A stretch of DNA of 64,000 nt. It comes from Citrus sinensis. Lineage: Eukaryota; Streptophyta; Magnoliopsida; Sapindales; Rutaceae. A program made the position numbers and the translations under genes. Below the pieces are notes generated by a model. It made no database searches. It was not told where the DNA came from and worked only from the letters and a program-made list of their open reading frames with translations. The stretch is taken from contig NC_068563.1 of assembly GCF_022201045.2 (NCBI RefSeq), forward strand, positions 2,480,001 to 2,544,000. The letters are read 5' to 3'. Below, piece after piece: positions 1-11,165 of the stretch (position 1 is the first letter of the stretch; each line of letters opens with the position of its first letter).

Positions 1-229
1 AAAAAAATTGAAATTGTGGGTATCAATTGATTTAGTTGATAATTTTTTTCTTTTATAGGGAATAAAAAAGGATTGGGCTTTGAAATGGTTCATATAAGTA
101 CAAAGGAGACTAGGTTGTTATAATATCACTTACAATAAAATAAAAAAAATTACAATAGAGACTCGGCTTTGGATTTTTGGGTTAGGAAGGTCTGTTGGAC
201 TTTAGAGGCTTCTAGGGTTGGTTGTAGGA

Positions 230-231
<2 letters not shown>

Positions 232-307
<76 letters not shown>
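232..307. repeat. (TA)n microsatellite
   Basis: About 38 uninterrupted TA dinucleotides. Long TA tracts are common in AT-rich plant intergenic DNA and are prone to length change and misassembly, so the exact length is uncertain. Confidence 0.95.
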
Positions 308-312
<5 letters not shown>

Positions 313-1200
313 TTAATTTTTGGTCTTAAATTGGTAATTTAATTTTTCTTTTTAATAATGTCTAAAAAAAGAACTTTATTGTAATAGGGTAATATTATAA
401 AAATAAGTTAAAATGAACAAAAGGTAATTGTAAGGATGTCAATAATTTAATGGTAGGGATACTTTGAGGTATTTTAAAAAATGTAGGAACTAAACAGACA
501 CTAATCTAAAAATATAAGGATTAAACCAGCTTTTACCCGATTTTAAATTATGAATGGAGGTAAAAGAAAAAAGAAAAACACGAACTCTACTGTATTTTTT
601 TTATTTTATTTTATTGAATTAGAGTTCACATTTTTTTAATCTTTCAATCATGTTTGAACAACTTTTAAAATACAGATATTTTCACGCAAGCACGAGTCAC
701 GCTACAATACTATATATCTATCTACAAATGGCCAGAGAGAGTCAATAGTCCAAGTCTAGCACAAATGTATCCTAATGAAGCATAGAAAAGGACAACAAGA
801 TCAAACAAAATTATTACACTAAGTTTTTTAAGTTGTATGCATAACTCATTAACTCTACACACAAATTAATTTAATAATGTTCTATCATTGTCACATGTCC
901 TACATTTTCAAAATAATACAAGAACATAGAAAAATGTAGGACATAGCACGTCATCAGTTGGAAAATATCAAACGAGTACAGTACTTCACAACGATAGTAT
1001 TAATTGAATATACACATAAATACCATTGATCAGAGCCAAATCTGACTACTTGAAGAGTAAACAAGGCCTCATCCAATTAGTTCAACACAAATCTATAAAC
1101 AAAATATACGGATAAAAGAACAGGGAAAATAGATTATTCTAGTACTTTGCATAAATCATCACCGGTTTGTGCTTGTCATTTGCCGATCATTGATTCTAGC
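308..1200. other. Intergenic, AT-rich
   Basis: No gene seen. Positions about 420-545 resemble 6500-6640: both carry a block around TCAATAATTTAA, then GAGGTATTTTAAAA, then a stretch on the pattern of ACTAAACAGACACTAAT. I read this as a diverged dispersed repeat near the F-box loci. The stretch 1140-1208 is the probable spliced 3' UTR exon of the F-box gene at 1567-2889. Confidence 0.5.
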
Positions 1201-1207
1201 CACCACC

Positions 1208-1505
1208 CTGGGATCAAAAAAGAATCAATCCTTAAAAGATATAGACATATATTCAGGTCAATAAAACAATCAGTCGAAAACAAAAAGAGCAATGATGAAA
1301 ATAATTGTATCACTCATAACTGATGTCATTTCTAACATATATGGAACCTATAACGATTCGTTCATCCTCTTAAACAAACCACATAGCGGACGCAATTATT
1401 CACTACATATATATACACTCGTTGTTTTGTCAAAACAGGGGATTTGAGAAGAATGGCAATAACTTGACAACTAAATGAAGCATAAGTGAGATCAAGTTGT
1501 CTTAC
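1208..1505 (-). other. Predicted 3' UTR intron of F-box copy 1
   Basis: On the minus strand the donor reads AAAG|GTAAGA and the acceptor ATCCCAG|GGTGG. The exon just beyond the acceptor (GGTGGCTAG...ATC pattern) recurs at the same place downstream of the F-box genes at 24051 and 13617 and of the pseudogene near 19200, which supports a real spliced exon. No transcript data were available. Confidence 0.55.
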
Positions 1506-1566
1506 CTTTCTGTACAATAAGAAATGAACCACCTTGCCTTGTCTTCTTCTTCTTTCCCCTTTCCAG

Positions 1567-2889
1567 TTACCCTCTGCTTGTCCCAACGCAAAGTGCCTGT
1601 GTGGAAGTAGTTGCGGCAGAATTTGTAGACATTGTTGGAACCCCATTAACTTTCTTGTATATAACTAGACACTCCATGAAAGTTTCTGTGTAAAAAGACG
1701 AATGAGCACCATGAATGTTCAGATTCTTGGTTGGACGATGGCCAATAAAGTTCAGATTCTCGGCTGGGCGACTGCCAAGATTCACGGAACACAACTCCCA
1801 GTTTTGCGCTGCCACTACAAGGATATCCCCATTTCTCCTAATCCCTAATATCTTCCCCACACCTGCAACGAAATGAATATTAAAAAGCCTTGCCCAAGAC
1901 TCCATTGCACCGTACTCATTCATCACCCATACAGTACATCCATAGAAAATACTCATATCATTCCTCGAATTTGAATGATAATGCAGTAAAGCAAGTGAGT
2001 TCCTGACCACTCCAATCGAAATCTTCTGCCTGTCATCATGTCCAACTCCAATAGCTTCTTTCATCATCTCACTCGGCAATTTAATCTCCTTAAACACCTC
2101 ATCATGCAAGTCAAACACCGCAATAATCAATCGCGAAACTAATCTTTCCACATGACTTGCATCATAATATCCAATCCAATGAATTGCTCCATTCACATAG
2201 GCAGTCGCAGAACTTTCTTTGATGACATAAGGCGGCGCAGAAGCAGTAATGTTGTGCCACTCCCCTGTGCTCAGAGCAAAAACATCAACAATTTCGATAA
2301 CCCTTTTAGAATCTAAACAATCATACACAATTCTCACAACCTTATAGTCAAAACTCCTAGGATCAAACCCAAATGCAAAGCAAGAGACAATAGGTTTCCC
2401 CTCCGAAGACCTAACATAAGGACCGTTAGCAGAGTAAGGTCGATAAATTTTACTCACTGGGGGCTCAATTGGGAATGTTTTGAAAGAGTACCCAACAGAA
2501 GGGTTCCAAATAAGTATTGATTCCGGCAAATTTTCAGCCTTGGAACTCTCAAGAAAACACACTAACCCACAACTAAAACCAATAAGCAAATAATTGGAAA
2601 GCCCGTGATCAAATGGGAATTCAAATTCTTCAAAATGCTCAGCAAATGACTCATCATCATCGTGTAATGTCATAATTTCTTCTCTTTTACGAGTATCATC
2701 ATAGCGACTTAGAATTAAGCGGGTGTTATATTTGTTATTGAAGGAGAGGCGGTTGTAATCACAAAGGAAACTAGAGTTGCTGATCACAGAGCGCCAAAAT
2801 TTGCATACGCACCTGCAATCTAACACCGTTTTGGCGGGCAGTCTGAAGAAGATGTCGGCAAGAACATCCGCTGGTAAGCAATCTGACAT
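1567..2889 (-). CDS. F-box protein with F-box-associated (FBA) domain, copy 1
   Basis: Intact single-exon coding region of 440 residues. The F-box lies at about residues 3-45 (LPADVLADIFFRLPAKTVLD followed by the CRCVCKFW pattern). An FBA_1-type substrate-binding region follows, with the landmarks LIWNPSVGYSFKTFP, FGFDPRSFDYKVVRIV, AYVNGAIHWIGY and VWVMNEYGAMESWARLF. Such proteins act as substrate receptors of SCF (SKP1-CUL1-F-box) ubiquitin ligases; the substrate cannot be read from sequence. The start is the first in-frame ATG and matches the MSDxxP start of the paralogues at 14957 and 25289. A predicted 3' UTR intron (1208-1505, GT-AG) has counterparts downstream of the other copies. Here the junction is about 61 nt after the stop, far enough to make the mRNA potentially sensitive to nonsense-mediated decay. 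The closest relative in the window is the gene at 13617-14957. Confidence 0.93.
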   Translation of the reverse strand: MSDCLPADVLADIFFRLPAKTVLDCRCVCKFWRSVISNSSFLCDYNRLSFNNKYNTRLILSRYDDTRKREEIMTLHDDDESFAEHFEEFEFPFDHGLSNYLLIGFSCGLVCFLESSKAENLPESILIWNPSVGYSFKTFPIEPPVSKIYRPYSANGPYVRSSEGKPIVSCFAFGFDPRSFDYKVVRIVYDCLDSKRVIEIVDVFALSTGEWHNITASAPPYVIKESSATAYVNGAIHWIGYYDASHVERLVSRLIIAVFDLHDEVFKEIKLPSEMMKEAIGVGHDDRQKISIGVVRNSLALLHYHSNSRNDMSIFYGCTVWVMNEYGAMESWARLFNIHFVAGVGKILGIRRNGDILVVAAQNWELCSVNLGSRPAENLNFIGHRPTKNLNIHGAHSSFYTETFMECLVIYKKVNGVPTMSTNSAATTSTQALCVGTSRG

Positions 2890-3825
2890 TTTCTTTTCTT
2901 AATTCCCTTCTTCTGCTTCTGCTGCTTCTTGATTTTATTGAACACTGTGACTTTTAGTTGAAACTGAGCTACGCAAGGTGCAAAGACTTGCAATAGGTGA
3001 CTTTGTCAAGCGTCGCAAGATTATGCCAAGTTTTCTTATGAGGTTACTTAAATATTCTGTACAGTCATCTACTACTTAAATATCCTGTACAGTTATCCAC
3101 TTCTTAATTTTTTTTTTCTTTTGGGTTTTTGTGACGTTTAAATCAATTTAGATGCAAATCCTAATAAACTATCAAAACACTGCTGACATATGGAAATGAA
3201 AGTAGGTGTACTCGACATGTTTTCAAAGGAGACACTCACCGGATGTGTACATAATATATTTAAATTCTATTAGAGATATTGTTATTTTAAGTTCTTCTCT
3301 ATTACTAGAGTTGATTTGATTTTGTATTGATATATCTCAATAATAGCTATTAATCTGTGTACGATAATGATTTGTGTGTAACTGAAAATGAATTTAATTT
3401 TAAGGTCATGTCGACTTTAAGATATTGAGAAAATTTTGAAATTATACAAAAATGATTTAACATAATCGGAACATATTTTTTCTATTTTTTTTTTTAATTT
3501 ATTGTGAGAGAACCAAAAAGCAAAAATTATGGGTAGGGTAATTTTTGGATACCTCCCCTGAGGTTTACTCTTGCTACACTTAGAGAGAATGTATGCATAT
3601 ATTGACACATAGCACCCCTGATAGTGTATTAGTGTTAAAGTGCCGTTTGCCCTGTTGATGAAAGTACAATAATGCCCTCACTGCACAGTACAATAACTGA
3701 TAATACTTGCAGCAATGCAGAGTTGCAGACTTGACAATGCTTCTTGGCTTGCATTGCAGAGTTGCAGAGCATTTGTTGTTTTTTGGCACCAAATGCATAT
3801 GAGTAGTGGAATCGTTGCAATCATT

Positions 3826-3861
3826 GCCGATGAGAAGAAGTAGAGATGACCCCCTCAGATT
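3826..3861. repeat. Direct repeat, copy 1
   Basis: 36 nt beginning GCCGATGAGAAGAAGT, matching 4840-4875 at 34 of 36 positions. The flanks differ. Origin unknown. Confidence 0.8.
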
Positions 3862-4839
3862 TTTTTTAATTGAAAGTAGATTGGGTTTCTTTGTTCAATG
3901 ATTATATAAAAAACTGAATAGTTAATTTACAAATGAAGTGAAGAGCAGTGTTTGCTTTTAAAAACCAAGATGACCTTGTCAGTTTGTTTTCTGAAATTAA
4001 CATGACGCTTCCTCTTCAGATAATTGAAGCGTGGGAGAAAAAAGGCAAATGCCTACATAGATATAGATTTAACAAACATGGTGTTTCCTTGTTATTCTGA
4101 CTTCAGTGCTTTTGCAACTGCAACTTGAGACCGAAAGATTTGGTGGGTATGTTGGATCTCTCTTCTATTTTCTTGTCAGTTAATGGTGGTTTATGTTTTC
4201 TTTTGGAGAGTGAGGTGTTTTTATTTCATGCATGACGAGACTTGTTCAAAAGCACTTTTTTTTTTGTTAAAAAAGATGTGATTTTTTTCAACAAAAAAGA
4301 CTCAAGATATGAATTTTTTTCAGTCTTTAATAACTATTGTAGCACTTTAACTATGAGAGAGGAAAAGGGTTGTTGAGTTTGTGAGAAATTACAACTCTTC
4401 AACGCTTGAGTTGGAGTTCAAAAAACTTCATAAGGGTTTTGCTCACTAGCATAAATGCTCTTTTTTTTTTTTTTTTGGTCTGTATAGAGTTTCTTGGGAG
4501 CTGCTTTTTTCTTTGTTGCTTGCCTTTGTTCTTCTCTATATAAACTGTAACCCAGCATGGGAGAGGGAAAAAAATATTTTGTCTGTGTGTGTGTGTGTGT
4601 GTGTTTTTTTTTTTAATTTCTAGTTATGTATGTGTTTGGAAACAAAAGATTTCTTTTCTATTCCTGCAGCAACTGATTCTAAGTTCAATATCTATTTGTA
4701 ATTATTTTTCCAGATTTAGGAAACAAGTTCATACTGGCTGTCTTCTTGCAATGATTGCAGCTTTGTCTTTGTATATATCCTTTTATAGATAAGAAGAAAA
4801 TGGAAATAAATAGAGAGAAAATATGACCGGCTTTACTAT

Positions 4840-4875
4840 GCCGATGAGAAGAAGTGGAGATGACTCCCTCAGATT
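4840..4875. repeat. Direct repeat, copy 2
   Basis: Partner of 3826-3861, about 1 kb away in the same orientation, with two substitutions. Confidence 0.8.
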
Positions 4876-5240
4876 CAACTGTGTTCCATGTTTTGTGTAG
4901 CAGTTGGTTACTGTGCATACTGGTTAGTTTAATCAGTCAACAACTTCTTAACGATTTAAAAAATTCAAAATTTGTAATTACGTTGCCCTACCCCTAATTT
5001 ACGACATCTCACTATAAATTCGGATTAATCACATAAATTTTTGTCTTTTTGGAAATAATTATGCAATTTCAAGATTTTGAGGGATAAATAATTTTTTTTT
5101 TTTTTTTCAAATCTAGATCTAGCTTCTAAGCTCTAAGCCTGTCACTTCCAATTATACGTGGAGAAACCAAATAGCTCAAGTCAACCTAGTTGTCTGTTCT
5201 GCTCTTGGTAACCAATCAGTAATGATTCTGTCTGGCGCGT

Positions 5241-5246
5241 CACGTG
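5241..5246. promoter_or_regulatory. G-box CACGTG in an orphan promoter-like block
   Basis: CACGTG sits in a stretch (about 5205-5290) that resembles 15155-15215, upstream of the F-box gene at 13617-14957: both have GTAATG, then TCACGTGG, then ACGGACA[AG]CTT. No F-box coding region now lies at the expected place to its left, so it may be the promoter remnant of a lost copy. G-boxes bind bZIP and bHLH factors. Confidence 0.4.
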
Positions 5247-6082
5247 GTTAAAGACGTAACGAATGAAATTACGGTCTACGGACAGCTTTTTTCTCTCCCC
5301 ATTCATACTCTCCTGCTTGCAACTTGCAGCAATTGTCAATAATTGATGTCGCGCATGTTTTCTTTCTTTCTTTATTTTAAACTATCCACGGTCAACTTAT
5401 TTATTTTATTTAAAAAAATATATACAATTTTTTTTTTCAACACGTCACCTTAAATTTATTTTTATTGTATTCATCTACTTTCATTTGATCTTCGTTAATA
5501 AATTTAACAGAAGATTAATAAAATGATATTTTATCCTTTAAAATTATAATTTAACTCAAAATAAATAAAAATTAGAGATAAATTGACTGAATTTAAAAAT
5601 TTTCAAGCAATCGAGTTAAACGCAAAGGCATATGCTAGAAATTAGAAAAAAAATAGTGTTTGTTGCTTGTTAAATTTAAAAAATTTGTATTAATTTTTTT
5701 GGAGAAAAATAGTGTTTGTTACTTGCTAGATTTAGAAAATTTGTATTTATTTTTTCTCTTTCAATTGAGTTAAACAACATCAATTTTTTTTCTTTTTCTT
5801 TTTAATTTTCAAATCACGTTAAATGACATTGTTTTACTCTTTCTTTAAAAAAAATAATATAACATAATTTTAGGTATTAGAATGAAATATTCATTTTATC
5901 TCTCTGACGTCAGTAACTTTCTAACAACAGTTAGACGGAAGTGGGTAAGTGCAATAAAAAATAAATTTCAGGTGGCACACAAAAAAAAAATATTTGTGTA
6001 TTTTTAAAAAAATAAAATAAATATGTGGATGGTGAATAATTTCTCTCATTTTTTTAATCGTAGATCACAGCAAAATTTTATT

Positions 6083-6297
6083 TTCTTTGATAACATAAGG
6101 CGGCGCAGACTCCGTAATGCTCACCCACTCTCCTTTACTTAAGAGCAAGAACATCGACAGCCCATTTAGAAAAAGTACTCTCCAATCGATACACAATTCT
6201 CACAATCTTACAGTCATTAGTATTGGCCAATCGGGGACATACCCAAATCCGAAAATGGAAACAATAACTTCCCCTTGAGAAAATTGAATAGATAATA
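6083..6297 (-). pseudogene. F-box/FBA gene fragment
   Basis: This stretch aligns with 14265-14475, the middle of the F-box gene at 13617-14957. Shared landmarks are AAGGCGGCGCAGACTCC, CACAATTCTCACAAT, TAGTCATTAGT and CCGAAAATGGAAACAATA. On the minus strand it corresponds to the FBA-domain part around the YKVVRIVY motif. It has no F-box end, no C-terminus and no open frame, and carries a short insertion before the GGGACATACCC block. It is a relic of another member of the local cluster. Confidence 0.85.
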
Positions 6298-7383
6298 ATT
6301 GATCAACTAATATATATTCTGAGGTAATTTAAAAACAAAAAGAATATATGTATATCTATGTTCACAAAAAATTAATGTATATTCTTTTTTGTTTATATTT
6401 TATTTTTTGAGGTTATATTGATGATTTAATTTTTTATTAATGTAGAAAGAAGAAATATTATTGCAAGAGGAAAACGTTGAAAAAGTAAGTAAAAAGAATA
6501 AAAAATAACGACAAGGGTGTTAATAATTTAACGGCATAAATTTTTTGAGATATTTTAAAAACTAAAGAGACTAAACAAATATTAACATAAAAAATATAAA
6601 AATTAAATAAATTTTTACCTGTAATTAATTTATTAAATGAATCACTAGATTAATTTTTAGTTTGATGAAGATCATAATATAGAAACTAAATAAATTAAAT
6701 AGACAAAATGATAAAATCAATAAAAGTAAGCGGGCCAATGTCGAGGATCATAATGAATAAATCATCAAAATTAAATGGGTTATAGTGGGGCATAAATTTG
6801 TAAAATTTCAGTTAATTCCTTGGAGCAAATAGAAATGCATTTTCAAGATGCGAGGGAATGACGAGGAGGTGAGATTGGAATTGGGAGATCATGAGCGTCA
6901 CGTGTGCATAGACAGAAGCGAGTTGGTGGCATTCTTGATTGCTAAACCATAGAAAATTCATATAGTAGAAATAGGCAATTTGGAGTGCTTTACTTCTTAA
7001 ACTTGTCATCACTAGAAACTTATTCACATATACTGCAAAGCCCAAATGGATTTCATTGTAAAATATTGTTCTATAGATCATTGCTGCCATGGTATAGTCA
7101 TACAAACAGAGAGAGGGGGTAAAAAAAAAAAAAAGACAACTAAAACTTGCTTATGATGATATAGAAGTATAAAACTGATATTAAGATGTCCATCACTCGC
7201 TCTCAAAAAAGGGAAAAAAGAAGAAAAAGAAAAAAACATGTCCATCACTTTCATTTTGCTTGGATCAATAAACAGAACAAAAGCTACACCTTCACTTCCA
7301 GTCACTTCTTTATAAGTTTCTTTGTAAACTTTTTCAGTCCAAAGGTTATCTGTTCAAATATGGCTTGATTGCCACAACAGATT
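6298..7383. other. Intergenic
   Basis: AT-rich. The block at 6500-6640 is a diverged copy of 420-545. The 3' end of the RTF1 transcript, on the minus strand, must lie in the last few hundred bases. An open frame at 6812-7105 (minus) matches nothing I recognise and is not called. Confidence 0.4.
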
Positions 7384-9315
7384 TCAAAGTAGCCCTCTTC
7401 TTCTCTTATAATCACCAACTGTCAAGGTCAAAGCATGCCTCCTCCCATCATTCTCCGGGACTTGGCATCCAACGGTTGCTTCTATCCTCTGCTTCCTTGC
7501 CATGAATCCTGCCAGCACCCCCTGAGGTCCACCAAACTTCTTAAGTGCATTCAAGGAAATATCAAGCTCAAAATCATGCAACATATTTGATTCTGTTCCT
7601 AGATCAAGAGGAGCATTTGTGTCAACCAACTTCCCTGCACCAGCTGCAGCTTCCAAGGCCGCCTCTGTGGCTGCCATGCCAACCTCTCCTGTAGCACCCT
7701 CCTCCCCATTTGCACCTCCTGGTACACCATTCTTATCACCATTTGCCTCAGCAGTCACCTCTTCACCAGGCTTAGAGATATAGTAATTCCTTGACCTAGT
7801 CCACCTCCTTGAAAATGGATCATATCCAGCCTCCCCTGCTTTCAAGCTTGTATTTACTCGTTTCAGTTCTGAGGCATTTTTGAAGTTCTCAACTCTGTTC
7901 TTTCTGTTCATCTCAGCAAGTCTAATAGCTTTGGCATCTTTTACCTTTGAATCCCGGGATGCCTCGAGTTCCTGCAGTCTTTTCTTGATCCTCTCCATAT
8001 CTACATCATCATGCCTACTTTGTGCAACTTCCAACTCCCTCCTCAGCCGGTCCTTCTCAGCAGCGACATTTAATGGCCTTGATGAGGCAGATTTTTTTTC
8101 TTGCAACATCTGCTTTACAGTGGCTGCCGAATAGACAAAAGTGTTGATTTTTTGTATCGACTCCTTTTTCTCCAACACATCCTGTTTGCTTGGCATCCGG
8201 CCACCATTTCGCTCCACCTCTCTAAGCCATTGCTTAAACTCCTCCTCAAGTGGTGGGGAGTCTGAAACCATAGCCATCTGCCACCTGGCAGCTGAGCTTT
8301 CATTGCCCCAAGTGACATTCAGATACTTACATGTTGTCCTGTTCTCTAGTTTGTATGACCGGTCTGGCTCTGTGGCATCAACATTTCGGACCATGCAAAG
8401 CCTGTAGATAGGGCCATTCTTTGACCTCCCAATTCCAACCCTCACAAAGCAACCCACAATCAACTCTTCAAAGAATGGCTCCATGAACCATTTAGCAAGT
8501 TTTGACCTCCTGATGGTAATTTCCTTTATGTCATCATAAGTTGGTCTGCCTGAGCCAGGTGCCCCGTCATCGTCACTGTCAGCCATCCCACCATCCCCAG
8601 TTGACCCTTCATCGTCACTATGAGACCTACTTTCACTCTCACTCTGACTGGAGCTACTCAGACCTGCAGGAGTAAATGCTTTTCGCTTGACTGGTGAAAG
8701 AACCCTGCTGCCAGAACCACCTCTAGATGCATCCCTCAATCTACGGTGAGCCTCCGGGTCCTGCTGTTTCAACCGTTTTGCTCTTAGCTCATTCAATGCA
8801 TCATCCTTGGCAGCTGCCCTGTCAGCAGATCTAGCTGCAAGACGTGCACTACGAGATGATGGAAGAGGTGGAGTCTCTTTTGTAGATCGGGTGGACCTCT
8901 CCTCCCGCCTTGATCTAAACTTGTCCCTTAAGTTCTTATCAACTTTCTTATCATCTCGTTCGAATATCATCATCTCTCTTTCAAGTTCAGTCATCTGTCC
9001 ATGGTTGTCATCATCAGACTCATTGCTGCTATCACCTTCATGTTCTGAAGCACCACCATCATAATCACCTTCTTCCTGGCTACCCTGGTCATCGTCTCTT
9101 TCAGCAGGATCCAGCCTCTTCTTCAAAGGAACTTGAGATCCAGAGGGTTTCCTGCTACCATACCCACGATTATCATCAGAATCATCATCCCTTGAGTCAC
9201 TTCCAGAGTAGGAACCCTCACGTCGCCTTTTAGAGGAAGATGCAGAGTGCCGGTTTCTTCCAGCGGAATTGGTTCTTCCGGCTGCCTCCAGGAGTAGATT
9301 TTCTAAGTCTGCCAT
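7384..9315 (-). CDS. VIP5: RTF1 homologue (PAF1 complex subunit, VIP5-type)
   Basis: Intact 643-residue single-exon coding region. RTF1 acts in the nucleus in or with the PAF1 complex on elongating RNA polymerase II and promotes H2B ubiquitination and H3K4 methylation. In Arabidopsis the orthologue VIP5 sustains FLC-class gene expression and represses flowering. The N-terminal 250 residues are low complexity, acidic and serine-rich, with MTELEREMMIFERDDKK at about 107-123. The Plus3 domain runs from about residue 258 (YDDIKEITIRRSKLAKW) to about 390, with FFEELIVGCFVRVGIGRS and the N-x-T-x-K-YLNVTWG region that binds phospho-SPT5 in the family. A charged helical region (about 400-490) and the conserved WTRSRNYY motif follow. 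The length is in line with plant VIP5. ATG at 9315 is preceded by a spliced 5' UTR. Confidence 0.97.
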   Translation of the reverse strand: MADLENLLLEAAGRTNSAGRNRHSASSSKRRREGSYSGSDSRDDDSDDNRGYGSRKPSGSQVPLKKRLDPAERDDDQGSQEEGDYDGGASEHEGDSSNESDDDNHGQMTELEREMMIFERDDKKVDKNLRDKFRSRREERSTRSTKETPPLPSSRSARLAARSADRAAAKDDALNELRAKRLKQQDPEAHRRLRDASRGGSGSRVLSPVKRKAFTPAGLSSSSQSESESRSHSDDEGSTGDGGMADSDDDGAPGSGRPTYDDIKEITIRRSKLAKWFMEPFFEELIVGCFVRVGIGRSKNGPIYRLCMVRNVDATEPDRSYKLENRTTCKYLNVTWGNESSAARWQMAMVSDSPPLEEEFKQWLREVERNGGRMPSKQDVLEKKESIQKINTFVYSAATVKQMLQEKKSASSRPLNVAAEKDRLRRELEVAQSRHDDVDMERIKKRLQELEASRDSKVKDAKAIRLAEMNRKNRVENFKNASELKRVNTSLKAGEAGYDPFSRRWTRSRNYYISKPGEEVTAEANGDKNGVPGGANGEEGATGEVGMAATEAALEAAAGAGKLVDTNAPLDLGTESNMLHDFELDISLNALKKFGGPQGVLAGFMARKQRIEATVGCQVPENDGRRHALTLTVGDYKRRRGLL

Positions 9316-9360
9316 AGTCCACTTGTGCAGCCTTTGCGCTGTGGTAATATGTACTCTATC

Positions 9361-10476
9361 CTGAATAAAAATAACAATTAATCAACAGCTTCAATGGCCA
9401 ATCCCAAATCAAAGATGAATATGCACTTGAGATCATCAAATGAAACAAAAAAACACAAAGGAGGGGAAAAAAATTAAGCTTTGTGAAAAAAATTAAGCTT
9501 TCACCAACATTATATATCTTAAAATTCAATCTATTCGTATTTTAGAAAATGAAAATCTAGGTGCATAGACGCCATGCCACTCCCTATACTTCTCAACCTA
9601 CATATTCATTGTAGAATCCCAACGTACAGTACATAAAAGAGATATGATGCAAGATAAGCAAGCTAATAAATCAGCCAGGATCCCCAGAGAAAAGCGGCTA
9701 CAGAGATGAGAAAGGGGAGAGGAGAAGGGAAGACGCACAAGCCAAACGAAGTATATTCCCATCAAAAACCAAAGTTGGAGGTATATATCCCAATATGGCA
9801 ATCATCAAAGCCATCATTAATGCCCAAGTGGCGGTTCCCAAGTCCAATAACAACTTCCTAGAATGTCCGATTATCGGACACACATTTGTTGACACTGCCT
9901 CCTTAAGGCAGTCATCTACTACTGACAAAACACCACATTAATTCAACCAAGAGATTAAACACAAAACGACATGATGAATCCACGTGTTTACATCTCATAC
10001 AATTCCTAAGTTCTAAAACGATAATATCCAACCAATTAAAGCCGAAAACAAACTTTATAATCGCATAAAACTGTACACATTAAAAGAGATGCCACATGCG
10101 TACTAGAATTAGGTCTAATGTGGGAAATAAATAAAAAATCACCATTTATTCCTCTATGATTCCAGTATCCAGACCTCTGGGGTTAAAAATATGAATTAAA
10201 GATTAAATCTTCAGCTGGATAAATCAATGTTCAACTTATCAGTTTCTTATATTATCATTCACTATCATGAATAACATAACAATTTCATTGAGATTAAAAC
10301 CTAATTAAAACCTTAATAAAAATTAGATTTTTTTTACCAAAAATTTCTAGTAATTTAGGTTATGGTAACTGATAAAAATGTATGAACATTTGCAAGACTT
10401 GAAACAATCATTAAAAAAAACGATGGAAAATAATTAAAAATTGTTGGGTAACTAAGATGAAAGAAGAAAAATTCAC
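9361..10476 (-). other. 5' UTR intron of RTF1/VIP5
   Basis: On the minus strand the donor is CCTTTCAAG-like ending CAAG|GTGAAT (10477/10476), and the acceptor is a pyrimidine-rich run ending TTATTCAG|GATAG (9361/9360), 45 nt before the ATG. This gives a 1116-bp intron. The upstream exon, about 10477-10620, contains CTAGGGTTTC, typical of plant 5' UTRs. Long leader introns often raise expression of constitutive plant genes. Confidence 0.75.
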
Positions 10477-10620
10477 CTTGAAACCCTAGATCAATTGAAT
10501 AGACAATCCATCGATCTCAAATCGTGAAGCTTAACAAGGATGGAGCCTCAGAGAGCAAGGTTCTAAATGGTGGTTCAGTGGCTGGGGGACGCCGTGAGCA
10601 AAGAGAGAGCGAGAGCAGCA
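10477..10620 (-). promoter_or_regulatory. RTF1/VIP5 5' UTR exon and proximal promoter
   Basis: Non-coding leader exon inferred from the splice donor at 10476. On the minus strand it includes GAGAGCGAGAGCAGCAACG-type leader sequence and CTAGGGTTTC (telo-box-like AAACCCTAG on the plus strand at about 10481-10489), a motif common in promoters of growth-related plant genes. The transcription start is not fixed. Confidence 0.5.
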
Positions 10621-11165
10621 ACGGGATTTTTCTATTTTTTTAATTGAGAATGCATGCAACCGGAATTATTTGAAATTTGGATTGGATTTGGCTTTAGTTA
10701 AAATTTTCCTTTCATATATATATATATATATATTGTTTTGAAAATCAATATAAAAAAATTCTTAAGATAGCGACACGGGTGGTGTTCGGGGCCCAAGAAC
10801 AACCCCAGATCTGGGCTTTGATTCTGACCCTAGACCCCGTCTAAACAAATTTCAAATTTTGGGCCCATGCTCAACTTGATTGGGCCAGAAATCGATGGGG
10901 ATTTGCCTACCCTCGAGACTTAGGCCAGCCTGAGCGTACATGTCCACCTCTGTTCAAATCCCTACTCAACCTATTTTTTAACCGAGTTCACATTAACTAT
11001 TAGTATTTCGGTAACACGAAGCAATACATATAAGTTAGATTTTGTGTACTATTTTACTCTTAAGATAGAAAATTAGGAAAATGTTGTGTCAATAGTAACA
11101 AGATAGTAAGAAGATAGAAACAACATTATTATAGTATGAACAGTGGTAGTATGGACAGTACCCAT

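Larger units (their letters stand above)
2890..6080. other. Intergenic region with repeat debris
   Basis: No gene recognised. It holds (i) a terminal-repeat-like stretch near 3545-3575 (TACCTCCCCTGAGGTTTACT), of the kind often seen at plant transposon ends; (ii) a 36-nt direct repeat at 3826-3861 and 4840-4875; (iii) a (GT)n tract at 4581-4603; (iv) a promoter-like block at about 5205-5290 with a G-box, resembling the upstream region of the F-box gene at 13617-14957; (v) an imperfect tandem pair of about 60 bp at 5640-5760 built on AATAGTGTTTGTT. Confidence 0.5.

Noticed and set aside
4589..4792. Hydrophobic 67-codon open frame
   Set aside because: It starts in a (GT)n/poly-T tract that generates spurious hydrophobic residues; no further support.
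6812..7105. 97-codon minus-strand open frame between the F-box relic and RTF1
   Set aside because: No family resemblance and no paralogue; probably part of the RTF1 3' flank or chance.
7880..9064. Several open frames on the plus strand across RTF1
   Set aside because: They are antisense shadows of a well-conserved coding region and have no recognisable domains.
9598..9928. Open frames upstream of RTF1
   Set aside because: They lie inside the predicted 5' UTR intron and show no family similarity.
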